From contig NC_057764.1 of the NCBI RefSeq assembly GCF_010389155.1, positions 41,858,275 to 41,922,274 on the forward strand: a stretch of DNA of 64,000 nucleotides, in the 5' to 3' direction. Below, piece by piece: positions 10,059 to 22,371 of this stretch. A program made the position numbers and the translations under genes. Within the stretch, counting starts at the first letter, position 1, and each line of letters starts with the position of its first letter. Under the pieces are notes generated by a model, which saw only the letters and a program-made list of their open reading frames with translations, did not search any database and was not told the DNA's origin. Source of the DNA: Erigeron canadensis (taxonomy: Eukaryota > Streptophyta > Magnoliopsida > Asterales > Asteraceae).

Positions 10059-12736
10059 AGGATAAACATAAAACATATATTTGTTTTGAAATTGCGTGAA
10101 TCTAACTTTTTTATTTAATTCAAGTTATATGTGTGCATCTTTATAAAGTACTGACTTTTTTTTTCCGAATATGTGGATCATTTGCTCGCAATAGAATATC
10201 TAGCGAAATATCAAGTTTTCATTAAAAAAAAAAAAAATTAGCTGTCGCTTTACCCATAAACTTGTTATACATTGCATATATGACCAAATATGGACAATAC
10301 CTATATGACAGAATTCTAATATATGACCAAATATAGACAATGTCACAATGCCAATATGACATAATTCTAATATATGACGATATATAAACATTAATTGTAT
10401 GTATAAAAAGATAAAAATACATAAAATACAGATTTACAAAACTACGTACATGTTCAGATTTATTGAAATTATAACTAAAAAGGCCATATTCAAGATAGAT
10501 TTTATTTATTTATTTGTTATTTTATTTGAGCAAGACCTAGCAGATTGTTCATTCTATATCCGGAACGGATAAACCCTTCTCATAATTTAAGGAACAATAA
10601 TAGATACAATAGGACGATCACATTGCATAAGGAACGATATATTCCCTCACTACACGAATAAATGAAATACGAAGTACTTCTTATAATTTAGAGGGATACT
10701 ACCATTTTTTAATTACGAGAGATAGTGCCCGCACGTTGCAGCTGCGAAAATTTACAACGTGTGATATGCCGTGATGACGACAATTTACAAAGTGATACTT
10801 ATTTTACATTAGTAATAATAACTTTTGTTGCCAATTTAAAAAATACAACCATTAAACTCGAAACTCGCGATCAGATCCGTACGTAAGGAAGTCAAGAGTT
10901 ATATTTTTTACTTAGACAATAGTGAAAATAATAAGTTATATTTTTTACTTTGATTAGTAAGAAAATCTTCATTGCAAACTATAATTTTTGTTTCGCCGTT
11001 CATTTAAAAGACCATCATGTAATTATTTGGACTTCATAATATAAGGAAAATAATGGAAAGTGGGCATCTAAACAATGTGTTGAGAAAATATGAGAGGTGC
11101 CCTACACAATACACTGATACAGCCGCCACTTTCATCCCTTTCTGAGTTTTTTACTTTCTTCCCTCCTACTTTCTTCTTTATCTCTATCCTTTAATTCTTT
11201 TTTTTTTTCCTTCATATTTCTTAAAGAAAACAGAGGGTTTAGTCGTAATTTTGTTCGTAAACATCAATTCTTGCAACGATTTGGTTGGATCTGGTCAAAT
11301 TGACTGACATTCATTGGATCTGATGGAATTGACCAGCGTTGACCATTTATTGAGGTTGTCCCATGAATTGAATTGTGAAGGTGTCTATCCCGATTTAGAT
11401 TCTGGGAAATCGGCTGGATCGGCGGTGGTGGTTATAAGCAGCGGTGCCTGGAGGTGGTTGTAGACGGCGGCGGCGGTCAATCTCATCTCCTGTCTCTGTT
11501 CTTTCCATGTCTCTTATCTTTTCTCCGTCTTCTCTTTCGCAGCCACCTTCCGCCGCCGTGGATCTCTTTTCCAGCGATTTTTTAAATTTTCGGCCGAGCC
11601 TTGAATCAATTTTATTTTGGAAAGGGTTTGTTCCGACTTTGTTTCTGAGCATTTTGGTGACAATTTCGACTTCTAATTCGAAGAAACGGAGGAGCAATCG
11701 TAGATTTAAGTTTCCCGGCGAGATTCATGATTTTCAGGCGGCGGTGGTGGTGATGTAATGGCAGCGACGGCGGTGGTGGTGATGAGTAGCGGTAGCGACA
11801 GTGTTGACGGCGATTGGTGGCGGAGACGGGTGGTGGTGGAAGGTAACGGCGGCGGTAGTTGGAGGTGGTTGAAGGTGGCGATGGCTGGAGGTGGCGGTGG
11901 TGGTGATTTGGGTAAAGGGGTAATGATCTATAAAAAGGAAAGGTATTTTAGGTATTTCAATTAATATTTTTCTTTTAAAAAAAAAGCGTGCTTTATAATG
12001 TATTATTCTTAATTATATTGCTCTTTATTTATCATATAAGATATACTTTATTAATCTAGAACATTAATTCAGATCAAAACTTCAAAGTTATGACGTATAA
12101 AACTTTTAGTTATACTAACCGTGTACATACTGGTTTAACCCAACAGAAATTTATACATTGAAACATACTAATATCATAAAAACTATCAAATCAAGCTATA
12201 TAGCGGCATAGTAAGAAAACAAAGAAAAATAAACCTCTTGCTTAATAGAAATAAAAATGTCATATATAGGTTAATTAAATCCATCATATCTTTAATCATG
12301 CTTTATTTATATTATTAATTTTGTTTTATGCAATTGATATATTAAGATAAAATTTTACTACATTATTATAGGAAATACATTTAAAAAAAATGTTGAGCTA
12401 TTAACTTAGTTAAGAAACACTACCATGATGACGCAATGCGACAGTTTTCGTAGCGATGATAGTGTGGTATTGTGGTGTGCAAAAGATTTACCCAAGATAA
12501 TTTCAATTCTACTTTTCCTACGCTAACTTTATGTTCAATTCTACATTTTCTACACTAACTTTATGCCAAAAAGTTTTAAGATCCATTGAGAAGACGAGTA
12601 ATAGAAGCGGTTATGATTATAATTTTACAAACTAGTTGAAACTCTTTCGCTCCGAAATCTACAATAGCTTTTCAATTTCGGATGTCTCGAAACACTTTAC
12701 AAATTTTCTTCATAAAGATAAGAAGTAAAATGATAA
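10059..12736. other. Intergenic, with a GC-rich gene-like patch at 11395-11960
   Basis: The patch is full of GGTGGTGG/GGCGGCGG triplets and has short open frames on both strands, none of which continue or carry a domain I recognise. A Helitron-like 3' end (minus strand, GTGCGGGCACTATCTCTCG) lies at about 10716-10742. The patch may be a captured gene fragment. The rest is AT-rich and unassigned. Confidence 0.35.
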
Positions 12737-13180
12737 TCTCTATATATAACTACGAGAGGATATGATTTTGCTTAATTGTTATTTATAAGAACATGTCATG
12801 TAGGATTTTTTTTGAGTTGTCATTTTTTCATTAATTTTCTAATTTTAAGGTGTCATATGTTTATCTATGTCATTTAAATTGTTCTTAATCATTAATCTTA
12901 ATCATCATTATAATTATTAAAAATAACTTCTTATGTTATTTGTTATTCACGTGAAGTCGACTGCATCATATCATAAGCCTATAAAATTAATATATAATAA
13001 GTTGCACAAATATTGAATCAATAAATTAGTATATAATAAGTCGGTTGCAAACCTATATCATCTTGAATCAGATTAATGCTATCATATAACTTCTCTTAAA
13101 TCTGTCCTAAAGATATATTAAATTTTAGTAATTATTTAAATTTAATACATTGTAACTGATACCGGGAGTTTAATATCTAG
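12737..13180 (+). mobile_element. Putative short Helitron, 444 bp
   Basis: It begins TCTCTATATATAACTACGAG after an A and ends ACCGGGAGTTTAATATCTAG before a T. TC at the 5' end, CTAG at the 3' end and insertion between A and T are Helitron hallmarks. There is no inverted repeat and no coding sequence. The 3' hairpin is weak. Confidence 0.45.
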
Positions 13181-13262
13181 TTTTTTCTGCTTACGAAATG
13201 CTTACGCTTACCAAAAGGACTAGGGCATCTTGTCAAAAGCAAAAGCGAGCGGTGACTCTAAT

Positions 13263-13521
13263 TCTTTATATATAACTAAAAAAATTATGTATTTTTAGGT
13301 GTTATCTTTGCATATGATTTATAAATATTTACGTCTCATTAGTCATGTTTTAACATATTTGATATATATCATATAATCATAAATTATAATTTTATTATTT
13401 GCATCAGTTGTAATCTAACTAATTATTTATATTATCATAAATCATGAATAAAAATTTATTTATCTGTTAACTTTAAATTACGCTTCTAGTCAGCCCTACA
13501 TAACGTGCGGGTTTAATCTAG
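13263..13521 (+). mobile_element. Putative short Helitron, related to the preceding one
   Basis: The 5' end TCTTTATATATAACTA and 3' end GTGCGGGTTTAATCTAG (followed by T) parallel those at 12737-13180, so two members of one small family lie next to each other. The 5' boundary is the weaker call. Confidence 0.42.
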
Positions 13522-14055
13522 TTTAACATATAGTAATATATACTGAATAAAAATAGTTTTTGCTTCATAAACATAGTTTTTAGTGGACTTGTTTAACACT
13601 AGTAGCAATTTAACTACAATCATAAGAGTTACGATTAGCAAACTCGTATTTTTATAACTTGACTTACCTTACGATTAACAAACTCGTACTTTATGCAGTA
13701 TATATATTTACGCATTACTTTTTTTTAAAATTTTTTTGACTTATAGCTTGACTTACCTTACAAGTTTTCTTATCTCAGTTAATTATGTAGAGAAAATATT
13801 ATAGTTAGGCATATACCATCCTTAATTAATAGATAAAAGTTTTATCAAAAACCTCAAGTTATATACGTTGTACTTGTACATTATTATATTTGCTTATTTG
13901 TTTTATTGTTTCTTTTATGAAAAGTTAAATGTAAGTAACATGTAAATTAAAGTGAGTTATTTTCGCTTTTACTGGATAAAGGTTTGGTTAAGTGTTTAAA
14001 CATAATCATTATGACAGAAGCGATTGTTTTCCCTCCTTTTGCTTTTGTTTACTTA

Positions 14056-16022
14056 GGGGGACGGAGCCGAGGGCTCAACCCTTTCATCTCTCTTTAAATA
14101 CCCAATCAAATTACTTTAACTCATTTCAACCTTACAATTTTTTTTCCAACCTTTTCCAACCTTTTTTTAGTGGCAACCGGAACTCCCAACCTTTTTTTTT
14201 AAATTTTCATAATTTATCCTTAACATTTATAAATTTTATATAAATAACCCTTTTAATTATAACTAACCTTGTATATAAAGAAAACACATACATTTCATTT
14301 AGCGATTAAAAATTAAAATATACAAAACATAAAATAAAATAAAAACACATACATTTTATTACGAATAAAAAAAACTACAAAAATAAATCGGCAATCGGTG
14401 TTGGTTGAGCCGTCGGGTCGTCGAGATGGGATAAATTTAGTCTTCCAACATGCTCTGTAAGATCATATCGAAGACGATGATGAACTTCTTCATCTTCTAT
14501 CTCATCCACTGCATCGTGGTTATAAACCACTTGAACTCCCCTATCCACAATACGAACCGGTGATATTGCCCTTCCATCATCCTTTATAATTATGTTGTGC
14601 AATATAATACACGCGTGCACGATGTTAGTAATCCTGTCGACCGTCATCGCTCGCATTGGCCGACTTAAAATCCCCCATTTTCCTTTCAAAACACCAAACG
14701 TTCGCTTTACATCCTTTCTTGCCGATTGTTGAACTTCTTGTCATTTATTTCAGTCGGATATGGCATTGCCTTGACATGAGTCGCCCACCTAGGATAGATT
14801 CTATCGGTAAGATAGTATCCCCGTTTGTAAAGACGGTCGTTTACGGTAAAAGACGAGTCAGGAGTCGTCGAATTTCGCTCCCTCAAATACAATGTCGATT
14901 GATTCAAAACATTGAAATCGTTGAGCGACCCTGGAGGACCAAAAAAAAGCATGCCAAATCCACAAGTCTTGTAAAGCAACAGCTTCAAGCGTAACCGTGA
15001 GTTATGGATGATCACTTCTCTTGTATTGTCCCTTCAACGCTTTAGGACAATTTCTTCAAACAAAATGTGTACAATCAAGACTTCCTAGCATTCCCGGAAT
15101 CTTGTGTCTCCGTTCATGCGCTTCGTACAACCGGGCAACATCATGACTAGTCGGCCTACGTAACTACTCGTCACGATATAACTCGATGACCGCGCTGCAA
15201 AAATGATCAAGGCTTTCGCGAGAAGTTCTCGCTGCCATGCACAAGTAGTTATCAAAGTTGTCTGGAGGGTTGCCCGTTCCGAGTTGTTCCACCGCGGATG
15301 TGCATTTTTGTATGGCAGCTAAACTCTTTCTCCCCGATCGATCTACACGCTCTTGAAAGTAAACGAAACGTTGCTCAATATCACTAACAATCTTTAAAAA
15401 CAACCTTTGACTCATTCAAAATCTTTCACGAAACCAAACCGGGCCAAACTTTGGGTTTTTCAACAAAGTAGTCACGCATAAGCGTTTCGTGAGCTCGTTC
15501 CAGAAACCGATCGATGTAGTCGCGGGTGGTTTCGGTTGAGCTTGTCGTGTCATCTTCAACCGCGTCAAGAACACTTTGCAAAAAAGGGAGGCTACTACCC
15601 GTGGATAAATTCGGAAACGACAAAGGAATTGAAAATTCCGAAGCCGAAGAAATCTTTTCGGACGATGAAGATCATGGATCTATATGATGAAAATATGTTA
15701 ATAGATGTGTTTAAATTAAGATATATAGAGTAAAAATGGGGTTTGGTTGTGTTTTTGGTATAATAGATTCGACCATGTATATAGAAATTCAAAAAAAAAA
15801 CTTTGGCAGACTTGACACTTTTAGTCCCTGAAGCGTGTCAGTTTACACCTTTGGTCCTACCAACGGTCACATGACCGTTTGAAATATTTCACTTTTGGTC
15901 CCTGTCTTCTTCAGCTCTCCGCGAGCTATGAACTCGCCGGTCCCAACTCGCTGCGATCTCTCTTCCATGGCAGCCGAAGCTCGCCCGTTCTCGCCTATCT
16001 CGCCCCTCGGCTCCCTCCACCC
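14056..16022. mobile_element. PIF/Harbinger element with degenerate transposase, 1967 bp
   Basis: The left end GGGGGACGGAGCCGAGGG and the reverse complement of the right end, GGGTGGAGGGAGCCGAGGG, form an inverted repeat differing by one indel and one base. Direct TTA copies flank it (14053-14055, 16023-16025). It carries a decayed minus-strand transposase and a noncoding right part at about 15790-16020. Confidence 0.8.
14375..15623 (-). pseudogene. ALP1-like Harbinger transposase, frameshifted
   Basis: Pieces in different frames follow the order of a Harbinger DDE transposase: an N-terminal part at 15426-15623, a part at 15164-15415 (IELYRDE), the first catalytic Asp in GSLDCTHF at about 15070-15100, the second in LNDFNVLN (14707-15015), and the C-terminal GVLKGKWGIL...HNIIIKD...DLTEHV portion (14375-14689). 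At least three frameshifts and several stops separate them, so no protein is made. In the family the enzyme cuts and pastes its own element and related MITEs. Confidence 0.8.
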
Positions 16023-16112
16023 TTATTAAGTTTTGGTACGAAATTTGATAACGAATAAAGTATCTTTTATATGGAAACTCTAGGAGACCTTTATTTTGAA
16101 AACCCATTTTTT

Positions 16113-16453
16113 TGTAAGAACCGTAATAACTTCTAAATTTTATATTGGATCACATGTTTTTTTGTTCATTCACATGTGAAACCTCATAAAAACATATGTT
16201 GTAGAAGAATTTTTTTTTCAAAACCTTATATATAGCCGTTTATAACATGTGAACAAAAAACGTGATCAAATTCATTAACTAATTCACAAAAGACTATTTT
16301 GAAGGTTACTTAAAAAAGTTTATTTTACAACATACATTTTTATACTATTTCACATGTGAATGAATAAAAAAATAATGTTAACAAATATATATTTTAAGAG
16401 TTCTCATGATTTTTTTAAAAAAAAAATGTTTCTCAAAATAAAAAACTCTTGTT
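16113..16453. repeat. Foldback repeat, copy 2 of 2
   Basis: Same family as 9738-10058: GTAAGAACCGTAATAACTTC at the start, TTCACATGTGAA at both arms, ACATATGTTGTAGAA, and GTTTCTCAAAATAAA at the end. The outer sequence GGAAACTCTAGGAGAC (16074-16089) may belong to the left arm. The element lies about 90 bp beyond the Harbinger element's right end. Confidence 0.5.
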
Positions 16454-18119
16454 ATATATATATATATATCTTTTACAAGGAAATTTGTTATCTAATAATA
16501 ATCTTTGTGCTTGCAGAGCCAGAAATATGAGTTTGGAGTTGTTGAACAGTTTTCGTGAAACATAAAATAAAACTATAAAATCAAATTACATCAGTTTGGA
16601 GAAATAAAAATATTAAAAATATATATCTTATATTGATTGTGAAATTGTCATAGTTCTCATAGTTCACATAATTCCGTCAATGTTTGTGCCTATATATTTT
16701 AAATAATTCACTGGATACAACTTCAACATTAAACTAAAACTAGTGATATAATGATAATTTAAAAGGTCATGTGTAAATTGTATCCATTATATAAATAGCG
16801 ACAATATACACATTTAGAATGTTCTAACCATGCATAATTTTCATTTGCATATTAAAAATCCTAATTTCTTCGATCTCTACACTCTCTCTAGCTTTCTTTC
16901 ACTAGACTGCACAGCCTCAAATTAAAAGCTTCCTAACTCATGGAAAATTAAAATCACATTATAACAATCGGTATTAAAGCCAATAGTAGTGACTTTGTTA
17001 AACAAATCTACGACAAGTAGTTGTTTTAACAAGTTTCCGAGTGCCAATTTTGTGATTTTAAGTCCGCATGGAAGCTTGCTGCTTTAAGTTAGTTTATGGG
17101 CCGGGTTTAAGTCATTGAGTTAGATTTTTAAGGGTTAAGGTTATTAGTTGGATTCCTTGTATAATTCTACCAAGACACTTTTCTTGCTAAATGCTGGTTG
17201 ATAAGAGTACGTGATTTTCTCAGCATAAGTAGTTCTCTAACCGTTTTTCATACTTGGAAATTTCACAGATTAATTTTTCTAAGTATAGACCCTATTCCTA
17301 GCCCAACCGTTTATCAAAAATAATTTCTTCGTAAATCTTTTACCGATAAATATTTCTTGGCAACCATCAATAAGTCCAAACACGATATATCTTATTTACA
17401 AAATATGTCCTAGCTAAGCAGCTTAGCCAATAAAATAAAATCCTTTTAGTACAAATTAAAGAGTTCTTTTAGAACATTTGAGTGGCACTAAAAATTCAAA
17501 GAACACTACTGTAAATGATAAGCCAAAACTAACTATACTGTTATTAGTCTTCTCCTGAAGATCGGATCCAAAAAGTTGTTCCGTCAATCATGAAAAAGAG
17601 TTATATGTATATGGTTTAGATTGTGCACTCGATCAAGAGCAATACAATGGAATTGTAAATGGCGATGGTGACCGAAATATTTTCTGCACGGAAGGTTTAT
17701 ATACTTTGTTAGTAACTTAATTAGTTTAGAAAAGACATATATATTATATAGCTTAACGGGGTTGCCCGACCAGATGAAATTATGGTCGGTAGTCGACATC
17801 AGAAGACACCTCATCATATAATGGTGTAATTCTGCAACGTACTCTACACTATGAAATATAAACCATGAGCCATTACAGGTGATTCAATAATAAAAAAAAA
17901 AACCATCATAAACTTGTCACTCCAGAGTGTCTAAGACCTATGAAAAAACCAAGACTGTATCTAGCTAGTAGCTTAGGTGACTTCATTTGCTAACTTAAAG
18001 CTTTTACGAGTAATATATTGAGAACAACATCTTCAATAGTTTGAAGGCTCAACATTTTCTAGTAAAAGAATACCTATATTTTATTTTGATGGGTCATATA
18101 TATATATATATATATATAA
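16454..18119. other. Intergenic DNA, nothing supported
   Basis: AT-rich with (TA)n at about 16454-16470 and 18098-18119. A short stretch near 17620-17720 has slightly coding-like codon use in one plus frame but no start, splice context or recognised family. Confidence 0.45.
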
Positions 18120-18509
18120 GGGTAACACTCCGGTGAGAACACTCTTAAAATAAGAACGGTCAGAACACATTAAAAACATCATTTTGATGCATTAAAAGTC
18201 CATAAAACTAACATATTGCATAACTAATTATCATTATTTCAGTGTTTAACAACACATTTATCCGCCAAAATCAAAATAATTATGTTTTTTGTTTTGTGCA
18301 TCCATCTTGGATGCATACTCATCAAAATGATGCATCCAACAAAAAACGTAATTTTTTCGATTTTGATGAATCAATGTGTTGTTAAACACTTAAATAATGA
18401 TAATTAGTTATGCACTATGTCAGTTTTATAGATTTTTAATGCATCAAAATGATGTTTTTAAGGTGTTCTCACCGTTCTTATTTTAAAACTGTTCTTATTT
18501 GATTGTCCC
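18120..18509. mobile_element. Foldback element in a (TA)n tract, 390 bp (copy A)
   Basis: Nearly the whole element is one long inverted repeat. Shared arm motifs are AAAATAAGAACGGT, ACATCATTTTGATGCATTAA, TGCATAACTAATTATCATTA and GTGTTTAACAACACATT. The two tips differ: left GGGTAACACTCCGGTGAGAA, right (reverse complement) GGGACAATCAAATAAGAACA. It is bordered on both sides by TA repeats, so the target was probably TA. No coding sequence. Superfamily unassigned; TA targeting is compatible with Tc1/mariner-like or Micron-type MITEs. Confidence 0.7.
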
Positions 18510-18544
18510 ATATATATATATATATATTATATATATATATATAT

Positions 18545-18634
18545 GGGACAATCAAATAAGAACAGTTTTAAAATAAGAACGGTGAGAACACCTTAAAAAC
18601 ATCATTTTGATGCATTAAAAATCTATAAAACTGA
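18545..18634. mobile_element. Truncated inverted copy of the foldback element
   Basis: These 90 bases read as the exact reverse complement of 18420-18509, the right end of copy A. The two are separated by about 35 bp of TA repeat, and this copy runs out into another TA repeat at 18635. Confidence 0.75.
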
Positions 18635-21113
18635 TATATATATATATATATATATAGCATACTTTAATGAAAAAGGAATATTGTAAATCTGTAAGGGATC
18701 AAAATTGGACAACCATAATCTCTCTATCAAAAGCCTATATTAAACGTAAGCAAAACCATTCGGTGTGGTTGATTGAAAGCCCTATGACAAGGTTGAGTAC
18801 ATTTTGTATTGACCGATGCCTAACTTGCTAGTTAATGTGTTCGAAATGAATCATGTGGTAGTTATTGATAGTGATAAGATTATTGCCCATGGTTGTTTTG
18901 AGTATTTGTTATAGCTTAATGAGGATTAACTTAGGTCAAATGAATATTGGTTTTCATATAGTTGACAATCTACATATATATTACTAAATTAGAGACAATA
19001 AAATATATTCAGCATTAGCATATTACATACGTGGCATTATTTTTCTATGTTTTGTGATGAATGGCGGGTTCACTTATGTCGTTGTTTTGTTCATAGAGTT
19101 TCATAAAACCTGATTAAATTGGAATTGAATTTCATTTCGTAGTAAGTTTGGTTGTTAAAAGATGAAGAAATATTATTCAGTTGGAATGTAATTTCTTGGG
19201 AATGAGGGAAGGACTTTTTCTAAAGATCAAAAGTATTTTATCAAATTTCATTTCTTTTAAAAATATTTTGAGAATCAAATGCACACTTAGGTGTGCCGAT
19301 CAGCTAGCTAACTTGGCAACCAAAAACCGAAACCAAATCTGTTTTGACATCAATGCACGGTTTGGAATTTTGGTTTTGCTACCAATTAGTCCTTTAAACT
19401 ACCACGGGTTTGTTACATGTTACATCAATGTAGTGAAATTTTTGTTTAAAAAAGACACATTTACTATTAATGCTACAGGTCAAAAAAATATTACCAGTAA
19501 TTAACTTTAAAAATTTTTTAAGAAAAAAAATTATAAAGACGTGCATGTATCACTAAATGAGATATAGGAATTACCAAATGCTGGAAAGTTCTTGAAAACG
19601 GGTAAAAATAGCCAAAAAAAAAATCTTTAAAATGATGTAGAAAAAAAAAACATAACCATATAGTCGATATATCATTATTTTACACTGTTACAAGGCTAGT
19701 GATAAAAAAATTTTGTGCTACGAGGAACTCTGAATCTTGATTCCGTCACCATATATGTTAATTGTAGAAAGAAACAAACCCGGCCTAGTGTGTATGTACG
19801 TGGTTCACGAGCCACGGATCGATAGATTTGGAACGTATTCGATCCTTCAAACGAGTTTAGATTGGTCAAAATTAAGTTTCTATCATATGTTGTGTTTTCT
19901 ATTGGTGAAGGTTTAGATATATGATCATCAAGTCCTTATCCAACTTAGACGCATGCAATTATGATTTCATATATTGTGTGCAAGCTAGTTTTTTATTCAC
20001 TTTAATTTGATTACGAAATGTTATCTGAACATTGATTCAATTGTGTCTTTGTCACACTAGGAATGAGAGCATCAAATGACACATTTAGTATTGTTACTAA
20101 ATGAAGCTTAATTCACTCGTTCAAGCAATCAGCAATCGTTTGTAAGAGTTAGCTACTTAGCTAGATTAAGAAAAATGCATTAATTACCACATACCAAATT
20201 ACCAATTACCAAGTACGTACACCTATGAATCTTAATTACCTAAAAAGAACAACCAATTAAGCCTAAACCAGACGTGTTTGTTTAATGAGTCAAAATAGTA
20301 TTAGTCAATAGAGACTTTTGGCTTTAGAAGTATATGTCTAGAGATACTATTAACGCAATACAAATGTATTTAAGAGTATTGATAGTAATTTAAATGTTGT
20401 AAGAGCAGTGACGAAACTTGGATATTTAGTATAAGGGGGCGAAACTCGATGAAACATAAAATCTAACTTTCCTAAAAGAAAAGAGTGTTCCTATAGTAAT
20501 ATGTAAAATAAAGACAATAAAAAGATTTTAAACTATAATAAAACTTATAACTCAGCTTTACGCCCTTTTAGGCTTATAAATTTATCAATCACGGATTCTG
20601 AATCAATTTTTTCAGCAACTTCTTTTATTCAATGGATTTTTTAAAAGGGCTAATATAAATCTAAAAATTATTTTTAAGGTTATATTATAAAACTAGTAGT
20701 AAAATTTTTTTTCTTTGGAAGGGCTACGACCCCCTTGACCCTTGAATAGTTCTGTACTTATGTAAGAGATTTATAAATCCCATAAAACACCTAACAAAAG
20801 ACAAATCATCAAAGATAATAAATATGTTTCTAAATTGCATGCATGTCGATGCCAAATTTCTATGATAAAGGAAATATATTATATTATGCAAACCTATAAC
20901 TAATTTTACTAAAGACATCAAACACTATAAAATAATCACTAATTTTCATGGAAATGTGTTGCATTTTTCGGTGTGCATTTCTTTTAAAATATATATTTGA
21001 GTGGTAGGTTGCAGAAATTTTGCCATACATGGGTGGAACAAAGTCGCCAATAATATTTCAACTCACATTACGATAGTACCTTTATTGTTTTTTGTGATGA
21101 TGTACGACATCTC
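18635..21113. other. Intergenic DNA, one old MITE
   Basis: No gene recognised. It contains a decayed MITE relative at 19116-19290, listed separately. Otherwise AT-rich. Confidence 0.45.
19116..19290. mobile_element. Decayed relative of the 36101-36392 MITE
   Basis: The run AATTGGAATTGAATTTCATT, then GTTTGGTTGTTAAAAGATGA and CAGTTGGAATG, aligns in order with the intact MITE at 36101-36392. The ends are lost. Confidence 0.5.
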
Positions 21114-21131
21114 ATATAATATGTTATATTT

Positions 21132-21470
21132 ACTTCATAGTTAGCTCAAATGCTTGAGTGTCTGTCTTACAAACAAAAGGTTTTGGGTTCAAGATTTGAA
21201 AAATACATGGGAAATTTTTGTATGAAGACTTGGCTTGGGTATACCCAGATTCAATTCTGAGGAGCTAGGATTAACCCTATTGATTGTCGTGCCTTCAGGC
21301 GGATTAGTAGAGGTTTTCCCCCCATCAGGTATTTTAAATAGGCATTTGAGCATTTCTACTTCGAGGGAGCTCTCTAACACGGATCTGGTTAAGACAACGT
21401 ATGTTAGACCTCCTGCTATCGAATCGCGACACGAAATTCTCAAACGAAATTCACTTTTTAAAAAAAATAA
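21132..21470 (+). mobile_element. tRNA-derived SINE with target-site duplication, 339 bp
   Basis: A perfect 18-bp duplication ATATAATATGTTATATTT lies at 21114-21131 and 21471-21488. Near the 5' end are pol III promoter-like boxes: A-box-like TAGCTCAAATGC (about 21140) and B-box-like GGGTTCAAGATTT (about 21185). The 3' end is A-rich. The 3' third (TCGAGGGAGCTCTCTAACAC onward) recurs in reverse orientation inside the IleRS 5' leader intron at 52427-52548. Confidence 0.8.
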
Positions 21471-21594
21471 ATATAATATGTTATATTTTTTTATATATGA
21501 TTTGTTTTAATTTTATCTTATCATGTAGCATTATTTTGTATTACAAGTTCTTGTAAATAATTTTATCTTTTAGCTATATATATATATATATATA

Positions 21595-21983
21595 GGGTAA
21601 CACTCCGGTGAGAACAGTCTTAAAATAAGAACGGTGGGAATACTTAAAAAACATCATTTTGATGCATTAAAAGTTCATAAAACTAACATAGTGCATAACT
21701 AATTATCATTATTTAAGTGTTTAACAACACATTGATCCGTCAAAATCGAAAAAATCATGTTTTTTGGTGGATGCATCTTTTTGAAGAATATGCATCCACG
21801 ATGGATGCACAAAACAAAAAACATGATTTTCTTGATTTTGACAGACCAATGTGTTATACACTTAAATAATGATAATTAGTTATGCACTATGTTAGTTTTA
21901 TGGACTTTTAATGCATCAAAATGATGTTTTTTAAGTGTTCTCACCGTTCTTATTTTAAGACTGTTCTCACCGGAGTGTTACCC
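21595..21983. mobile_element. Foldback element in TA repeat, intact (copy B, 389 bp)
   Basis: Both tips are GGGTAACACTCCGGTGAGAA in inverted orientation, and the arms run almost to the centre. TA repeats lie on both sides. Same family as 18120-18509. The hairpin centre holds GGATGCA/TGCATCC motifs. Confidence 0.75.
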
Positions 21984-21995
21984 TATATATATATA

Positions 21996-22371
21996 GGGTA
22001 ACACTCCGGTGAGAACAGTCTTAAAATAAGAACGGTGAGAACACTTAAAAAACATCATTTTGATGCATTAAAAGTCCATAAAACTAACATAGTGCATAAC
22101 TAATTATCATTATTTAAGTGTTTAACAACACATTGATCCGTCAAAATCGAAAAAATCACGATTTTTGTTGGATACATAATTTTGATGAATGTGCATCCAA
22201 GATGGATGCACAAAACAAAAAACATGATTTTCTCGATTTTGACATACCAATATGTTGTTAAACACTTAAATAATGATAATTAGTTATATACTATGTTAGT
22301 TTTATGGACTTTTAATGCATCAAAATGTAGTTTTTAAGTGTTCTCACCGGTTCTTATTTTAAAACTATTCT
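21996..22371. mobile_element. Foldback element (copy C), right tip lost
   Basis: It starts GGGTAACACTCCGGTGAGAA only 12 bp (TA repeat) after copy B, and both arms are recognisable. The right end stops after ACTATTCTTT without the terminal CTCACCGGAGTGTTACCC. Two adjacent copies suggest insertion into the TA tract left by the first copy. Confidence 0.7.

Noticed and set aside
10200..10422. Repeated motif frames (ICHIGIV-like) on the minus strand
   Set aside because: A short diverged tandem repeat of TATGACCAAATATGGACAAT-type sequence. Not a protein gene.
11444..11964. Plus-strand frames of 104 and 68 aa in the GC-rich patch
   Set aside because: No domain, no continuation by plausible splicing and triplet-repeat composition. 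Reported only as a gene-like patch.
17584..17817. Possible gene fragment on either strand
   Set aside because: One plus frame has coding-like codons, but there is no start, splice site or family match, and the minus 77-aa frame has no features.
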